In this document: piece after piece, positions 14,103 through 23,943 of the stretch
How positions within the stretch are numbered: the first letter of the stretch is position 1
How the letters are laid out: every line of letters starts with the position of its first letter
Source of the DNA: Bacteroides timonensis
GTDB lineage: Bacteria > Bacteroidota > Bacteroidia > Bacteroidales > Bacteroidaceae
Assembly (NCBI RefSeq): GCF_000513195.1
Contig: NZ_CBVI010000016.1
Span: 62,001 to 126,000, forward strand
Reading direction: 5' to 3'
Length of the DNA: 64,000 nucleotides
Made by a program: the position numbers and the translations under genes
The notes under the pieces: model-generated
Told to the model about the DNA's origin: nothing
Database searches by the model: none
What the model saw: the letters and a program-made list of their open reading frames with translations, nothing else

Positions 14103-16019
14103 TTACCAACCATAGTTTTGAACCAATAACTTATTGCGGTCTATTTCGCGCTGGGCAAAAGGATACAAATAATGATTCCTATTAAATACACGAGTTTCAA
14201 ATGGCACTCTCTTCCAAAATCCGTCAGGAGTTTCTGTCGGACTCATATTCCCGATAGGATAAGTAGTATCCATACCATACATTTTTCCACCATCTGTCTT
14301 TTCAGCAATCATCCAGGTACGTGTGTCGAAATAGCGATGTCTCTCAAATGCCAGTTCCACACGACGTTCCTTACGACAGAGTTCTATCAGTTCTTCGACA
14401 GATGCATCCGGATAAACTTCCAGAATGGGAGGGACTCCGGCACGGTTACGCAAATCGTTCCACTTTTCCATTGCTTCTTCATAATATCCAGTAGGTAGTG
14501 TGACAGCTCTCTTTTTACATTCCAATACTGATTCTATGAAATTCAGATAAATCTCTCCCAAACGGAATACAGGGAAAGTGATATTTCCCCAGTTGTCACT
14601 GGCAGAATTCTGATAATGATCGTAGAAGCGGTTACACAGATATCCGCTCTTCGGATAATCGTGCGCCTTATTACCATTGCCACCTTTAGCAAAAGAGATA
14701 GAGGTTTTAGCTTCACCGTGCAGCCATGTATTTCCGCTAAAGAAAACCGTGATATAGAAACGTGGTTCTCTGTCTTTATACATATTGGGAGCCTTAATCC
14801 AATAATTGTCAGAAGTGGACCAGCCCTTTGCCGGATATTCCCAATCGGTTTTCACTAATTCATTCTCCAGATTATATCCAGCTTCTTCATCCACAATGGG
14901 TTTGCCTGCAACACTGTATCCTGTAATCGGATAGCGTCCTGTATTCATGGCATAAGCATCCACTAATTGCTGAGTAGGACCGATCCCCCCATAGGCCGTG
15001 CCCGCCACTCCGGTCGGTACAGTCGTAACACTCCAGCCGAAACGCTTAAAATAACCATCTGTCCAAATTAACTCACTGTTCCACACTTTATAACCAATAC
15101 CATAATAATCTTCATAGGGATTTCCATTTCCGGCCCGATAAAGTCTGTAGCTGCCATCTTCAAAAACCTTATGTGCAGCCTGGGCTGCAACAAGCCACTT
15201 ATTTGCATCATAAGTCTGCGGGAAGAGAGGTTTTCCCGACTGTTCAGGAAATTCTTCGCAAACAGGATTGCTTATGTCTCTGTAAAGAGAATTTCCATTA
15301 AATAAATCACGGGCAGAATACAATGTCAGACGCGAAATAACAGCATAACATGTACCTTGTGTGGCAAATCCCCACTCACTATTACTGAGTTCCGTCTGTT
15401 TCTGCATTGCAGGGTCTTCGGCGCAAGCGGTCATTTCGCTGACAACATAATCTACACATTGCTCCCAAGTAGCCCGAGGACGATACAGTTCTTCCGTACT
15501 TGCCATAAAGTCCAAAAGTTCGTCTCCAAGCAAAAATACAGGACCAAAGTCGCGCATCATCATAAAATAGTAATATGCCCGGGCAAAACGTGCCTGAATC
15601 TTCCATTTAGCCAGTTCATGTCTGTCTAACAGAGGATCCGAACATTTATCTGCATTTTGCAGAAAGATATTACATTCACGGATACCTTTATAATAATAGT
15701 CCATCTTGTAATAAGGAATACTGGAAGGATTCCACGAGCCGAAATTCATTGCACGGAAATCACGTTCGAAAGCAATGGTACCTTCATCCGATGCCCCGAT
15801 ATATGGATCATCATTACCTATTTCCCGCGAATTCTCTTTAGGAAGGAAAGACATCGCATTTAACCAATACTGCTTAGTCGTATTCCTCGACTCCCATATT
15901 TTCTCAAATGTCAGCTTCTCATCCTCTTGTCTGTCTAGAAAATCTTCACAAGCAATCAAAAGAAATCCCGACAATGCAACAAGAGATAAACTATAAATAT
16001 ATTTCAATAAATTCATCAT
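14103..16019 (-). CDS. SusD/RagB-family outer-membrane glycan-binding lipoprotein
   Basis: A 638-residue lipoprotein (SLVALSGFLLIACEDFLDRQ, lipobox LIAC). SusD proteins form the lid of the SusC channel and bind the oligosaccharide on the cell surface. Family signatures are the FLDRQEDEKLTFEKIW N-terminus, the RFARAYYYFMMMRDFGPVFL helix pair of the TPR-like core (about 145-165), and the C-terminal block ELCRKERRVELAFERHRYFD. It starts 8 bp after the SusC stop, so the two are co-expressed. Length is slightly above the average, which is common in SusD partners of ECF-regulated SusC proteins. Confidence 0.95.
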   Translation of the reverse strand: MMNLLKYIYSLSLVALSGFLLIACEDFLDRQEDEKLTFEKIWESRNTTKQYWLNAMSFLPKENSREIGNDDPYIGASDEGTIAFERDFRAMNFGSWNPSSIPYYKMDYYYKGIRECNIFLQNADKCSDPLLDRHELAKWKIQARFARAYYYFMMMRDFGPVFLLGDELLDFMASTEELYRPRATWEQCVDYVVSEMTACAEDPAMQKQTELSNSEWGFATQGTCYAVISRLTLYSARDLFNGNSLYRDISNPVCEEFPEQSGKPLFPQTYDANKWLVAAQAAHKVFEDGSYRLYRAGNGNPYEDYYGIGYKVWNSELIWTDGYFKRFGWSVTTVPTGVAGTAYGGIGPTQQLVDAYAMNTGRYPITGYSVAGKPIVDEEAGYNLENELVKTDWEYPAKGWSTSDNYWIKAPNMYKDREPRFYITVFFSGNTWLHGEAKTSISFAKGGNGNKAHDYPKSGYLCNRFYDHYQNSASDNWGNITFPVFRLGEIYLNFIESVLECKKRAVTLPTGYYEEAMEKWNDLRNRAGVPPILEVYPDASVEELIELCRKERRVELAFERHRYFDTRTWMIAEKTDGGKMYGMDTTYPIGNMSPTETPDGFWKRVPFETRVFNRNHYLYPFAQREIDRNKLLVQNYGW

Positions 16020-16027
16020 GGCACAAA

Positions 16028-19000
16028 TTATAAGTTGATATTAAATCCTAAGGTTATTACTCTATTCAATGGATAACCGGAACCATCGGAACTGCCCTTT
16101 TCCGGATCCCACAGTTTGAAGCTACTGAATGTCAGCAGATTATTTGCTGCCACATAAAAGCGCAAAGACCTAATAAAATTCTTACCCAACAATTTCTTGG
16201 GTAATGTATAACCGATCTCCAGATTCTTCAGACGTATAAAACTACCATCTCTCATCCACCAGTCGGAAGTCTGGTTATTGTTGGAAGAACCTGCCTGGTT
16301 TGACAGACTTAAACGCGGATAAATAGCGCGGGCATTCTGCTCCGGAGTATTGGTAGACATCCATACATTGCCGTATATATCTTCATTGACCGCTGAACGC
16401 TCCATGCTACCGCTACTGAAAGGGCTACGAAGGGAAGCACCTGCCAAGAAAAAACTGGTATGAGCCACTCCTTGGAAGAATACGTTGAAGTCCCAATTTT
16501 TCCATTGTGCTGTCGCTCCAAAACCATATATTATTTCCGGCATATTAGTATATCCCAATGCCACTTCATCCTGAGAGTCTATGACACCGTCTCCATTGAT
16601 ATCCTGATATTTAATGTCACCTACACGATATTCACCATAAGTCTGTCGCGGACTGCAATCTATTTCTTCCTGGCTGGTGAACAACCCCAGTGCTTTCAGA
16701 CCGAAAGGCTGCACGGAACCGTATGACCCGAAGGGTTTGCCTATACGATTCTGATATTTATATTCCCAGTCCGGATCATCATTATTAATCATCTTATTAC
16801 GGTTATAAGTAAAATTACCGCGTGCCGTAACAAATACATTATTAATTTTCTGTGAATATTCGAGATTAGCATCAATGCCTTGGTTCAAGGTTTCACCGAC
16901 ATTTATATATGGAACTGTAGAGATACCCACAATAATCGGAAGTCCGGAACGCTGCAAGAAGATTCCGCTGCGTTTTTCACGAAAATAGTCTACTTGCAGT
17001 TTTGCTTTCTCAAACAAAGACAATTCAATACCCACATTGAGTTTCAACGCCTCTTCCCAGGAAGCTGATAAATTTTCCACTTCACCTACAATGATACCTT
17101 GTCCACCTTGATTTCCACTTTCACCATAGTTCCAGCTACCACCATTAACAATGGTCGATTCGTATACCCAGCGACGTTGTCCGCCTATGTCATCATTTCC
17201 TACCAAGCCGTAAGAAGCTTTCAATTTGAGCACATCAACGACTTTAGTAACCGGTTCAAACCACTTTTCATTGGAGACCATCCAACCTATGGCACCGGCA
17301 GGGAAAAAACCAAAACGATGACCACGGGCAAAATTCTCCGAACCGTTATATCCCATATTAAATTCCGCAAAGTAAGTATCCCGGAAAGCATATGTCAGAC
17401 GTCCTGCCAAGCCTTGATTCTTATAAGGCAAAGCGTCATCCCCACTTTCAGCCTGCGTATTTGTACGTATTTTCTGATTATACAAAAACAGCCCTCCTAC
17501 GCGGTGTTCCTCTGCAAAAATACGGTTATAAGTCAACGAACCTTCCAAATAAGTAGTCATCGTTCCGCTACGTCCCACCGTATAGCCTAATTTTTCATCT
17601 CCCGTATGAACAGGGTCCCATATACCATCATTATTATTATCATCATATATCAGACTCCCATCTTCTGCCCTTCCGTGTGCATGATAAGTAGTAGGTGTCT
17701 TGTAGCGTCTTTGCGAAGTGGTATTCCACGCATCCCATGAAAATTTCACATTAGCGGTCAGACCTTCCAGCGGCTTCCAGAGTTTACCCATATCCTGTGT
17801 CAGACCAATCAAAGACTGAGCAGAATTCCAGAATTGTTCCCTATAGCCAGAATGTACAAGCAAGTTCCAGGGATTCTGTCCCGCATCAGTCGACGGGCCT
17901 GATAAAGTTCCATCCGAATATCTCACCGGGAAAGCATTCGGTGATGTAGAAAGCGTATAGCTCCATATATCATCGTCATTACTTCCATAGCCAGGGCCAA
18001 ATGATTTCTCATAAATATTAGCCAAATTAACATTCAGCAAAGTACTGGAAGTTACATTAATATCCACATTAGCACGGAAATTGAATTTATTGTAACGCAA
18101 TGATGAATTATATCCATAAATGTTACCTGCATTCTTATAGATAGAGTTCTCATGATAATATGAACCGGCAACGTAATACTTTACGACATCTCCACCTCCT
18201 GTAACACTCAAGTTAACACGCTGATTTTCTGCCACATTATCAAACAAAGATTTTGTCCAGTCCACATTCGGATACAAATCGGAATCACTACCATCCCGAT
18301 ATTTCTGAATTTCATCCTGAGAATAATAATTGGAGGCAGAAGCTTCATTATATAATTCTGCCCACTCAGCAGCTCCCAACATAGAAGGACGGCGTGTAGG
18401 ATTGGTAAAGCCAAACTCGGCACGAGCATTAATTCTGGGCTTCCCTTCTTGACCTTTCTTCGTCGTTATCAGAATAACACCATTAGCACCACGAACACCA
18501 TAAACGGCTGATGCGGCAGCATCCTTAAGAATAGAGAAAGAAGCAATATCTTCCGTATCTACCAAATCAAGATCACGTTCAATACCGTCTACCAAGACCA
18601 GCGGAGTAGAAGTTCCTTTGAAAGAAGACACACCACGGATATAAAATTCGGCAGCACTGTTTTTTCCCGGTTCACCAGAACGTGACATAGAAACCACACC
18701 AGCCAACTGCCCGGCCAAAGAAGTAGAAAGTGAAGCACCGGGAACTTTCAACGCGGCTACATCCACAGTTGAGATAGCACCAACTACACTTTCCTTTTTC
18801 TGACGGCCATAACCTACCACAACCACATCAGCCAGTTCGTTCACTTTTTGCTCCAGACGAACAACTATATTCTGCTGATTGCCTACAGTGATAATTTTAT
18901 CCCCTAATCCGAGAAAAGATATTTTCAACTTATCTGCAGCAGCCACTTCAATCTCGAAAGTACCGTCCAGGTCGGTAGTAACACCACGTGTACTACCCAC

Positions 19001-19453
19001 CACCACGATTGTGGCGCCTGGCAACGGTTCTCCCAAGTCATCCATAACTTTGCCCCGGAACATCTTTTTACTCTCTTGTGTTACTCCCGGAACAACAATG
19101 TCCTTCTTATCATTCTTTGATATGAATATCTGGCGGTCCTTAATAACATATGAATTATCCGTACCGGCAAAGACCTGTCTCAGTATTTCTTCCACAGTCT
19201 TATTTTCGGCTTTGATATTTACCCTACGATTAATGTCCAGCACATTATCATAGTAAAAGAATACATATTCACTTTGTCGTTCTATCGCTGCAAAGACATC
19301 CTTCACTGTGCCCTTATTCACATTCAATGATAATAATGTTGACTGTGAATATACCTCATTGGCAAATCCGACATTAATTCCTATCAGAAGCAATAATATA
19401 GTGAATTTTATCTTGTCATATTTTTCCTTCCATAAACTACATTCCTTTTTCAT
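16028..19453 (-). CDS. SusC/RagA-family TonB-dependent receptor with N-terminal STN signalling domain
   Basis: A 1141-residue outer-membrane TonB-dependent oligosaccharide transporter. The order is a signal peptide (to about residue 37), an STN (secretin/TonB short N-terminal) domain at about 40-115 (VKDVFAAIERQSEYVFFYYD), and a carboxypeptidase-regulatory-like domain at about 132-205 (FRGKVMDDLGEPLPGATIVV). Then come a TonB-box-like VVVVGYG at about 212-218, the SusC plug (STSLAGQLAGV, DGIERDLDLVD, SILKDAAASAVYGVRGANGV) and a long beta-barrel ending in GFNINL. The STN domain is the part that contacts FecR-type anti-sigma factors in ECF-controlled systems, and the FecR gene lies directly upstream, so transport and regulation are probably coupled. 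It is followed by SusD with an 8-bp gap. Confidence 0.96.
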   Translation of the reverse strand: MKKECSLWKEKYDKIKFTILLLLIGINVGFANEVYSQSTLLSLNVNKGTVKDVFAAIERQSEYVFFYYDNVLDINRRVNIKAENKTVEEILRQVFAGTDNSYVIKDRQIFISKNDKKDIVVPGVTQESKKMFRGKVMDDLGEPLPGATIVVVGSTRGVTTDLDGTFEIEVAAADKLKISFLGLGDKIITVGNQQNIVVRLEQKVNELADVVVVGYGRQKKESVVGAISTVDVAALKVPGASLSTSLAGQLAGVVSMSRSGEPGKNSAAEFYIRGVSSFKGTSTPLVLVDGIERDLDLVDTEDIASFSILKDAAASAVYGVRGANGVILITTKKGQEGKPRINARAEFGFTNPTRRPSMLGAAEWAELYNEASASNYYSQDEIQKYRDGSDSDLYPNVDWTKSLFDNVAENQRVNLSVTGGGDVVKYYVAGSYYHENSIYKNAGNIYGYNSSLRYNKFNFRANVDINVTSSTLLNVNLANIYEKSFGPGYGSNDDDIWSYTLSTSPNAFPVRYSDGTLSGPSTDAGQNPWNLLVHSGYREQFWNSAQSLIGLTQDMGKLWKPLEGLTANVKFSWDAWNTTSQRRYKTPTTYHAHGRAEDGSLIYDDNNNDGIWDPVHTGDEKLGYTVGRSGTMTTYLEGSLTYNRIFAEEHRVGGLFLYNQKIRTNTQAESGDDALPYKNQGLAGRLTYAFRDTYFAEFNMGYNGSENFARGHRFGFFPAGAIGWMVSNEKWFEPVTKVVDVLKLKASYGLVGNDDIGGQRRWVYESTIVNGGSWNYGESGNQGGQGIIVGEVENLSASWEEALKLNVGIELSLFEKAKLQVDYFREKRSGIFLQRSGLPIIVGISTVPYINVGETLNQGIDANLEYSQKINNVFVTARGNFTYNRNKMINNDDPDWEYKYQNRIGKPFGSYGSVQPFGLKALGLFTSQEEIDCSPRQTYGEYRVGDIKYQDINGDGVIDSQDEVALGYTNMPEIIYGFGATAQWKNWDFNVFFQGVAHTSFFLAGASLRSPFSSGSMERSAVNEDIYGNVWMSTNTPEQNARAIYPRLSLSNQAGSSNNNQTSDWWMRDGSFIRLKNLEIGYTLPKKLLGKNFIRSLRFYVAANNLLTFSSFKLWDPEKGSSDGSGYPLNRVITLGFNINL

Positions 19454-19515
19454 GTTTTCATTATTGGATTTAAAGAATAATTATTGTATAAGATTAAAAT
19501 TAAAGATGAGATAGA

Positions 19516-19530
19516 AGCAGTCTTACTGCT
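19516..19530. other. Small hairpin in the FecR-SusC gap
   Basis: A perfect 6-bp stem (AGCAGT/ACTGCT) with a 3-nt loop sits in the 142-bp gap between FecR and SusC. The gap should hold the sigma-dependent SusC promoter, but no TAnnTTTG box was seen there. That would fit use of the cognate ECF sigma factor. Confidence 0.3.
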
Positions 19531-19595
19531 ATGATTATTTGGGTGTTTTTCAATTTTTTATCTTCATAAGCACTTTACTCTTTTGAGGTTGATTA

Positions 19596-20783
19596 TCAAT
19601 TTCTTTTTCTAAACGTATACTTTTCATCCGAATGCGTGTAATCCACGGGAACCGTATGTGTCAGCCCTTCAAGCAGACTGTCCAAATCCTCCAGTAAGTT
19701 CAGTTTACCTGAACACCTGAACATTGCCACATCCGGATCATAGCTGATTTCCTTTCCGTAGTAACGCGAAATACGGTTAAGAATAGAAGAAAGCGGTTCG
19801 CTATGATAGATGTAGATGCCATCTTTCCATGATATATAATCCGCCACTACCACTTCTTTCACCCGACTACCGCGTTGCTCACTGTAAGAGAGCATCTCAT
19901 TAGGTACCAATTTAACCTGTTCATCCTTGGTGCTGACGCGGACAGAACCCGATGCCAGTACAACTGAACTTTGTGCATCATCCTTATAGGCTGTTACATT
20001 AAACGAAGTACCCAGTACCTGCACGTCCAGCATATTTGTAGCCACTACGAAAGGACGCTTTTCATCACGAGCCACTTCCATATATACCTCACCATCCACA
20101 AAAATCTCCCTTCTATTTTTCTTGAATTTATTGGGATAGATTACACGGCTACCCGCATTAACCCACATCTTTGTCCCATCCTCCAGAACCAGAGTAGAAC
20201 GTTTACCATTTGGTACAATCAGCTGGTTAAAGCCGTATCCCTCATCGGTGTCCGTCTCCTGAAGTTTCTTGGAATTGACTGTCACATTACCCTTTGAGTC
20301 ATATTGAATCTTTGAGTTCTGCCCCTTGATTGCTACGGATTTCTTCGGCAAGATAAGCTGTATCTCATCTCCTTGCGTCGTCACCTCTCTTTGAGAAAGC
20401 AACTGCAACGATTTGTCGATGGTAATACGGTCATACATATCAGTAATGTTCAGCAATAAAACGATCAGTATAGATGCAGCCGCAGAGACAAACGCACTCA
20501 TACGGAGGAGGCGGGATCGTTTGACACGCCGGTTAGCATCTGTTATTCTTTTCCAAAGCTCTTCTTTTCCTGACGGAGTTATCCGTTCTTTCTTCATGCG
20601 GAAAGCGTTCAGCACAAAACAAGCCTGTTCATATTCCGTACGGGCTAACTTGCCTGAACGCAACCATTCATTCCAAAAAATATCGGACTCCGGCGTTCTT
20701 TCTTTATGCGATTGGATGAAATAATCATCATCCAACAACTCTTTAGCAGAAAAGCCTGCATAATTTTTCATCTCAGTTTCCAT
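19596..20783 (-). CDS. FecR-family anti-sigma factor with DUF4974 C-terminal domain
   Basis: A 395-residue inner-membrane anti-sigma factor. The N-terminal cytoplasmic part (1-95) should hold the sigma factor and includes the usual W-x-x-W-like FWNEWLRSG stretch. One transmembrane helix follows (about 96-117, MSAFVSAAASILIVLLLNIT). The periplasmic FecR domain (about 185-300) shows VPNGKRSTLVLEDGTKMWVNA and NKFKKNRREIFVDGEVYMEV. The C-terminal DUF4974 domain has HSEPLSSILNRISRYYGKEI. In known systems the TonB-dependent receptor's STN domain signals to this protein, which then frees the ECF sigma. Here all three partners are adjacent. A strong terminator (20863-20913) separates it from the sigma gene. 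Confidence 0.94.
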   Translation of the reverse strand: METEMKNYAGFSAKELLDDDYFIQSHKERTPESDIFWNEWLRSGKLARTEYEQACFVLNAFRMKKERITPSGKEELWKRITDANRRVKRSRLLRMSAFVSAAASILIVLLLNITDMYDRITIDKSLQLLSQREVTTQGDEIQLILPKKSVAIKGQNSKIQYDSKGNVTVNSKKLQETDTDEGYGFNQLIVPNGKRSTLVLEDGTKMWVNAGSRVIYPNKFKKNRREIFVDGEVYMEVARDEKRPFVVATNMLDVQVLGTSFNVTAYKDDAQSSVVLASGSVRVSTKDEQVKLVPNEMLSYSEQRGSRVKEVVVADYISWKDGIYIYHSEPLSSILNRISRYYGKEISYDPDVAMFRCSGKLNLLEDLDSLLEGLTHTVPVDYTHSDEKYTFRKRN

Positions 20784-20862
20784 ACTTCTATCTTCATTTC
20801 AATAGGTAAACACACACTTTTCAGGAATATACTCACTTTTAGGAGAAAATTATAAAAAAAAT

Positions 20863-20913
20863 GTCTTACCCCTAATTAAGTTGGCCAACTACTAACTTAA
20901 TCCAGGGTAAGAC
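20863..20913 (-). terminator. Intrinsic terminator between ECF sigma and FecR genes
   Basis: Outer stem 20863-20871 with 20905-20913 (9 bp, perfect), extended by an inner ATTAAGT/ACTTAAT pairing. Read on the minus strand it is followed by a run of seven T (20854-20860). It lies 21 bp past the sigma stop codon. Confidence 0.8.
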
Positions 20914-20933
20914 AAGAATATTCCGATAACTAC

Positions 20934-21515
20934 TTAAAGCTTGGTAAAAAACAGCAAGAAAAGGAAGAAGTCTTCAGCAGAGAATGTCTCACGAAGTTTT
21001 TTGAGAGCACGCTGGATTATATTCTGGGCAGATTGAGCCTTCATATCCATCAGCACTCCTATCTCTTCATAACTCAGTCCTTCTTCAAAACGATAATAGA
21101 TAATTTCTTTCTGGTGCGGAGTCAGCGTCTTCAGCATCTCAAGTATACGCTCATTCTTGGAAGCATCATGTTCCCGCTCTATCATCCTGTCTTCAACTGT
21201 ATATTCTATGGAAAATACAGGTCCGGCATCTTCGATGGAAACAGACTCTACCTCATTCCTGATAGAATTAAACAACTGACGCTTCAATGCCACGAACAGA
21301 TACAGTTTTATATTGTTCGTTTCCCCAAGATTCTTACGGTTCTGGTAGATTTTGATAAATAAATCCTGAATACAGTCTTCAACCAAGCACTTATCATTTA
21401 TAAAGCAAGAAGCATAGGAATAAAGTGAGTCTACATGCTGCTTGTAAATGCAGGCATATGCTTCCTCATCTCCTCCTATAAAACGTTTCCATAATAGTAA
21501 ATCAGTTACCGGCAT
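20934..21515 (-). CDS. ECF-type RNA polymerase sigma-70 factor
   Basis: A 193-residue sigma factor of the Bacteroidetes ECF class paired with FecR. Region 2 is present (YACIYKQHVDSLYSYASCFI then VEDCIQDLFIKIYQNRKNL, about 17-65). Region 4 is also present (LTPHQKEIIYYRFEEGLSYEEIGVLM, split as LTPHQKEIIYYRF and EEGLSYEEIGVLM, about 130-160). A short hydrophobic C-terminal tail (DFFLFLLFFTKL) is common in this subgroup. It should switch on the SusC promoter when the anti-sigma factor lets go. Only 32 bp separate its start from the stop of the upstream glycosidase gene, with no promoter visible between, so the sigma gene may depend on that gene's promoter at 23767-23774. Confidence 0.95.
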   Translation of the reverse strand: MPVTDLLLWKRFIGGDEEAYACIYKQHVDSLYSYASCFINDKCLVEDCIQDLFIKIYQNRKNLGETNNIKLYLFVALKRQLFNSIRNEVESVSIEDAGPVFSIEYTVEDRMIEREHDASKNERILEMLKTLTPHQKEIIYYRFEEGLSYEEIGVLMDMKAQSAQNIIQRALKKLRETFSAEDFFLFLLFFTKL

Positions 21516-21547
21516 ATACTAATGAAATATCAAGTTAAAAAATCTTT

Positions 21548-23716
21548 TTATAATGGTTTCAGTACAATTGTCTCATTCACCGAAGTGGAAAATATAAGTT
21601 CCTCTCCTTGCAATTGTTTATCCGGTTTCCCATTACGCACCAATAAAACCGTCTTTCCTTTCCAGGGATTTACAACCGTACAGAAACGCCCTTTTTCACT
21701 AAACACCGTAACATCGCATACTGTTCCGTCCTTAAAACTTGCCGAGACAAGAAAAGCCCCCCACGTTCTGATTTTCTCAAAACTGGCATCGACCGCTTTG
21801 GGCCATACTGTGAATAATCGTATCTTATTTCCCACACTCATACAAGCCATTTCATTCAGCGTATTGGCCACCGTACAACTATTCTCTATGCCATGAGGAT
21901 TGTCCAATTGAAAACCATTAGGATAGGTATGAATCGCATACTTACGTAACTCCTCCATAATTTTCTTCGGAGCATAGCCAACTCTTACAGCAGCGGGATA
22001 AAAACTACTGGTAGCATTATGATGCTGCCATTGCTGGATAGCATCCACTGTATTCAATCCAGTAACAAGCAAAACCGAATCGCTGTCCAAAGTTACTCCA
22101 TTGGCAGGGTATATCATTGAAAAACTTACTCCGGACACTTGCCTCCCATGCTCATCCTCTTCAGCCCCCCGAAGGAAACGCTTCCCTTTTCGTTCCCACG
22201 TAGGCAGCTCCCTTAAATGGTTTATAATATCCTGCCACTTAGTCTGTCTATATTCATCCCGTTTAAGTTCTTTGCTAAGTTCTATTGCCAGTTCCAAAGC
22301 ATTCTTCAGTAAGGCAATAGACATTCCAGGGTTTTTACTGAACCCGGACTTTTCATTCTCTGCATCTCCATATATCTGATACTGTCCGTCTTCAAACTTC
22401 AGAAAGTCCTCCCAAAAGTCCGCAATAGCCAGTACATAAGGATAGATTCGTTTCCCATAGCTCAAATCATAAGTATGCCGCCAGTGTTGAGCCATATTTA
22501 CGGTACCAAACAGAGCGTGGGAACGTTGTTTATAAAACAATCCTCCGAACTCCACATCTCCCTCTTCAGTATAACCGTTGTCCGTTAATACAGGAAAATC
22601 TCTAGTCACCTCGACTCCCAACGGGCCGATACCTACCGGATACAGAATTCCACGTGTTCGTGTCACATGCTCGGCATACCATCGTCCTCTTGGCATAAAA
22701 TCAAGCAACGGTGTTTCTTGTCCGGTAGCCTGCTCTATGCGATTGGCACCGTACAACCCATAAAAAGGAGCATAGAAATTATAGTTCAGATGATAATCGC
22801 CATTCCAGGTCGGTTTATCTGTCGTCACCCAACCAAACAGAGCAGGTGGAAACTTTTTGTCACGGCTACAGGCACCCATAGTATACAACCCTTGATAATA
22901 AGCTTTCATCAGCACTTTATCGCCTATTGTGAAAGAGGATTTATCCCAATAAGATTTCCACCACATATTATGTGCATCCCACAAGCGTTCCATCATTGCG
23001 GGATTCATGTTACGAACTTCCTTCACCACATGCTTCAACGGATTTTTTTTCTTAAACTTGCTCTCAAGAGCAATAAAGAGAGTGATAGGTTCGCCGGGAT
23101 TCAAAATCACTTTCCTGGAATCAGCCGCAGTTGTCCGTACAGCAAAGGCAATCATTGTAGGAATATCTGTTTCCTTTATGAAGCTTCGTGTCAGATAGAT
23201 TGTTCCGTCAGACTCTCCTTTTTCTACTAAAGCCACTTCATTCTGAGGTGCATTCAATTCCAATTCCACCCCTACAGGAGCTTCTAAGGCGGTTAAAGTA
23301 ACAGTTATCAGATTTTCAGTGGCCGAAACCCAGGAAGAAGCCTTAACCTTGCAATCATTCTGTTTCAAGAAACATTCTGTCTTACCATTCATTAATGACT
23401 GCTCCGCCCTGAACGTTGCATCCACAAGACTCTTCATCTTAATATCTACATAACCGCATACTCTGGGACCGGAAAGGTGTTCCGCTTTCGACTGTAAACG
23501 CCAAAAATCATTTTTTGTCAGATAATAACGCAATATTCCCTGTTCAAATCCGACACACATTCCGATATCCCCGTTTCCCATCAATGGGGCATCTGTCGAT
23601 GGTTCATTAGGAACATGCAAAGGAGCATGCTCCCATACATTCTTAAAATCAGACGGTTGCGTGTATCCGTTGTATACCCAGAATAAGGCTGCAATTATTA
23701 AAAGAAAGTTTTTCAT
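21548..23716 (-). CDS. Secreted (alpha/alpha)6 six-hairpin glycosidase-like protein, distant GH95 relative
   Basis: A 722-residue exported protein (signal MKNFLLIIAALFWVYNGYTQ). The N-terminal beta-domain has PLMGNGDIGMCVGFEQGIL (about 45-63), a pattern shared with GH95 and related clans (LGNGRLG in GH95). The helical domain has WNGDYHLNYNFYAPFYG (about 301-317), parallel to WNGDYHTNINIQMNHW in the GH95 gene of this PUL. The catalytic-water asparagine pair is only partly kept. PHGIENSCTVANTLNEM near 640 replaces the IDGNYGG block, so the acid/base pair may differ. I do not assign a CAZy family. It is the first gene of the row, with its own -7 box, and leads into the ECF sigma gene. That position suggests a role in the same glycan pathway. 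Confidence 0.75.
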   Translation of the reverse strand: MKNFLLIIAALFWVYNGYTQPSDFKNVWEHAPLHVPNEPSTDAPLMGNGDIGMCVGFEQGILRYYLTKNDFWRLQSKAEHLSGPRVCGYVDIKMKSLVDATFRAEQSLMNGKTECFLKQNDCKVKASSWVSATENLITVTLTALEAPVGVELELNAPQNEVALVEKGESDGTIYLTRSFIKETDIPTMIAFAVRTTAADSRKVILNPGEPITLFIALESKFKKKNPLKHVVKEVRNMNPAMMERLWDAHNMWWKSYWDKSSFTIGDKVLMKAYYQGLYTMGACSRDKKFPPALFGWVTTDKPTWNGDYHLNYNFYAPFYGLYGANRIEQATGQETPLLDFMPRGRWYAEHVTRTRGILYPVGIGPLGVEVTRDFPVLTDNGYTEEGDVEFGGLFYKQRSHALFGTVNMAQHWRHTYDLSYGKRIYPYVLAIADFWEDFLKFEDGQYQIYGDAENEKSGFSKNPGMSIALLKNALELAIELSKELKRDEYRQTKWQDIINHLRELPTWERKGKRFLRGAEEDEHGRQVSGVSFSMIYPANGVTLDSDSVLLVTGLNTVDAIQQWQHHNATSSFYPAAVRVGYAPKKIMEELRKYAIHTYPNGFQLDNPHGIENSCTVANTLNEMACMSVGNKIRLFTVWPKAVDASFEKIRTWGAFLVSASFKDGTVCDVTVFSEKGRFCTVVNPWKGKTVLLVRNGKPDKQLQGEELIFSTSVNETIVLKPL

Positions 23717-23766
23717 TTATAAGAATACTAATTATAAGATATAAGGTCTGATATGATATCACCGGG

Positions 23767-23774
23767 CAAATATA
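23767..23774 (-). promoter_or_regulatory. Bacteroides -7 box for the six-hairpin glycosidase (and possibly ECF sigma)
   Basis: TATATTTG on the minus strand matches TAnnTTTG, 50 bp before the start codon. The -33 element is a poor TTTC with an 18-bp spacer. Confidence 0.5.
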
Positions 23775-23845
23775 CAATAAAAAAATACCAGAGAAATCTA
23801 TGACCAAGAAAAAGTTGTCTTTAACATATAGTTGTTTAAAACCCC

Positions 23846-23887
23846 AATGGCATGAATCCAACTGCATAACAGTGGATTCATGCCATT
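23846..23887. terminator. Perfect 15-bp hairpin downstream of the HU-like gene
   Basis: Arms 23846-23860 and 23873-23887 are exact reverse complements with a 12-nt loop. It lies 57 bp past the stop of the HU-like gene on the minus strand; GGGGTTTT follows on that strand. It is the only structure in the 227-bp gap apart from the -7 box for the glycosidase. Confidence 0.65.
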
Positions 23888-23943
23888 TCTTTTGATAGTT
23901 CCGATACGATATATTTATCCCTTCGCATCAGAGGCTAAATTCA

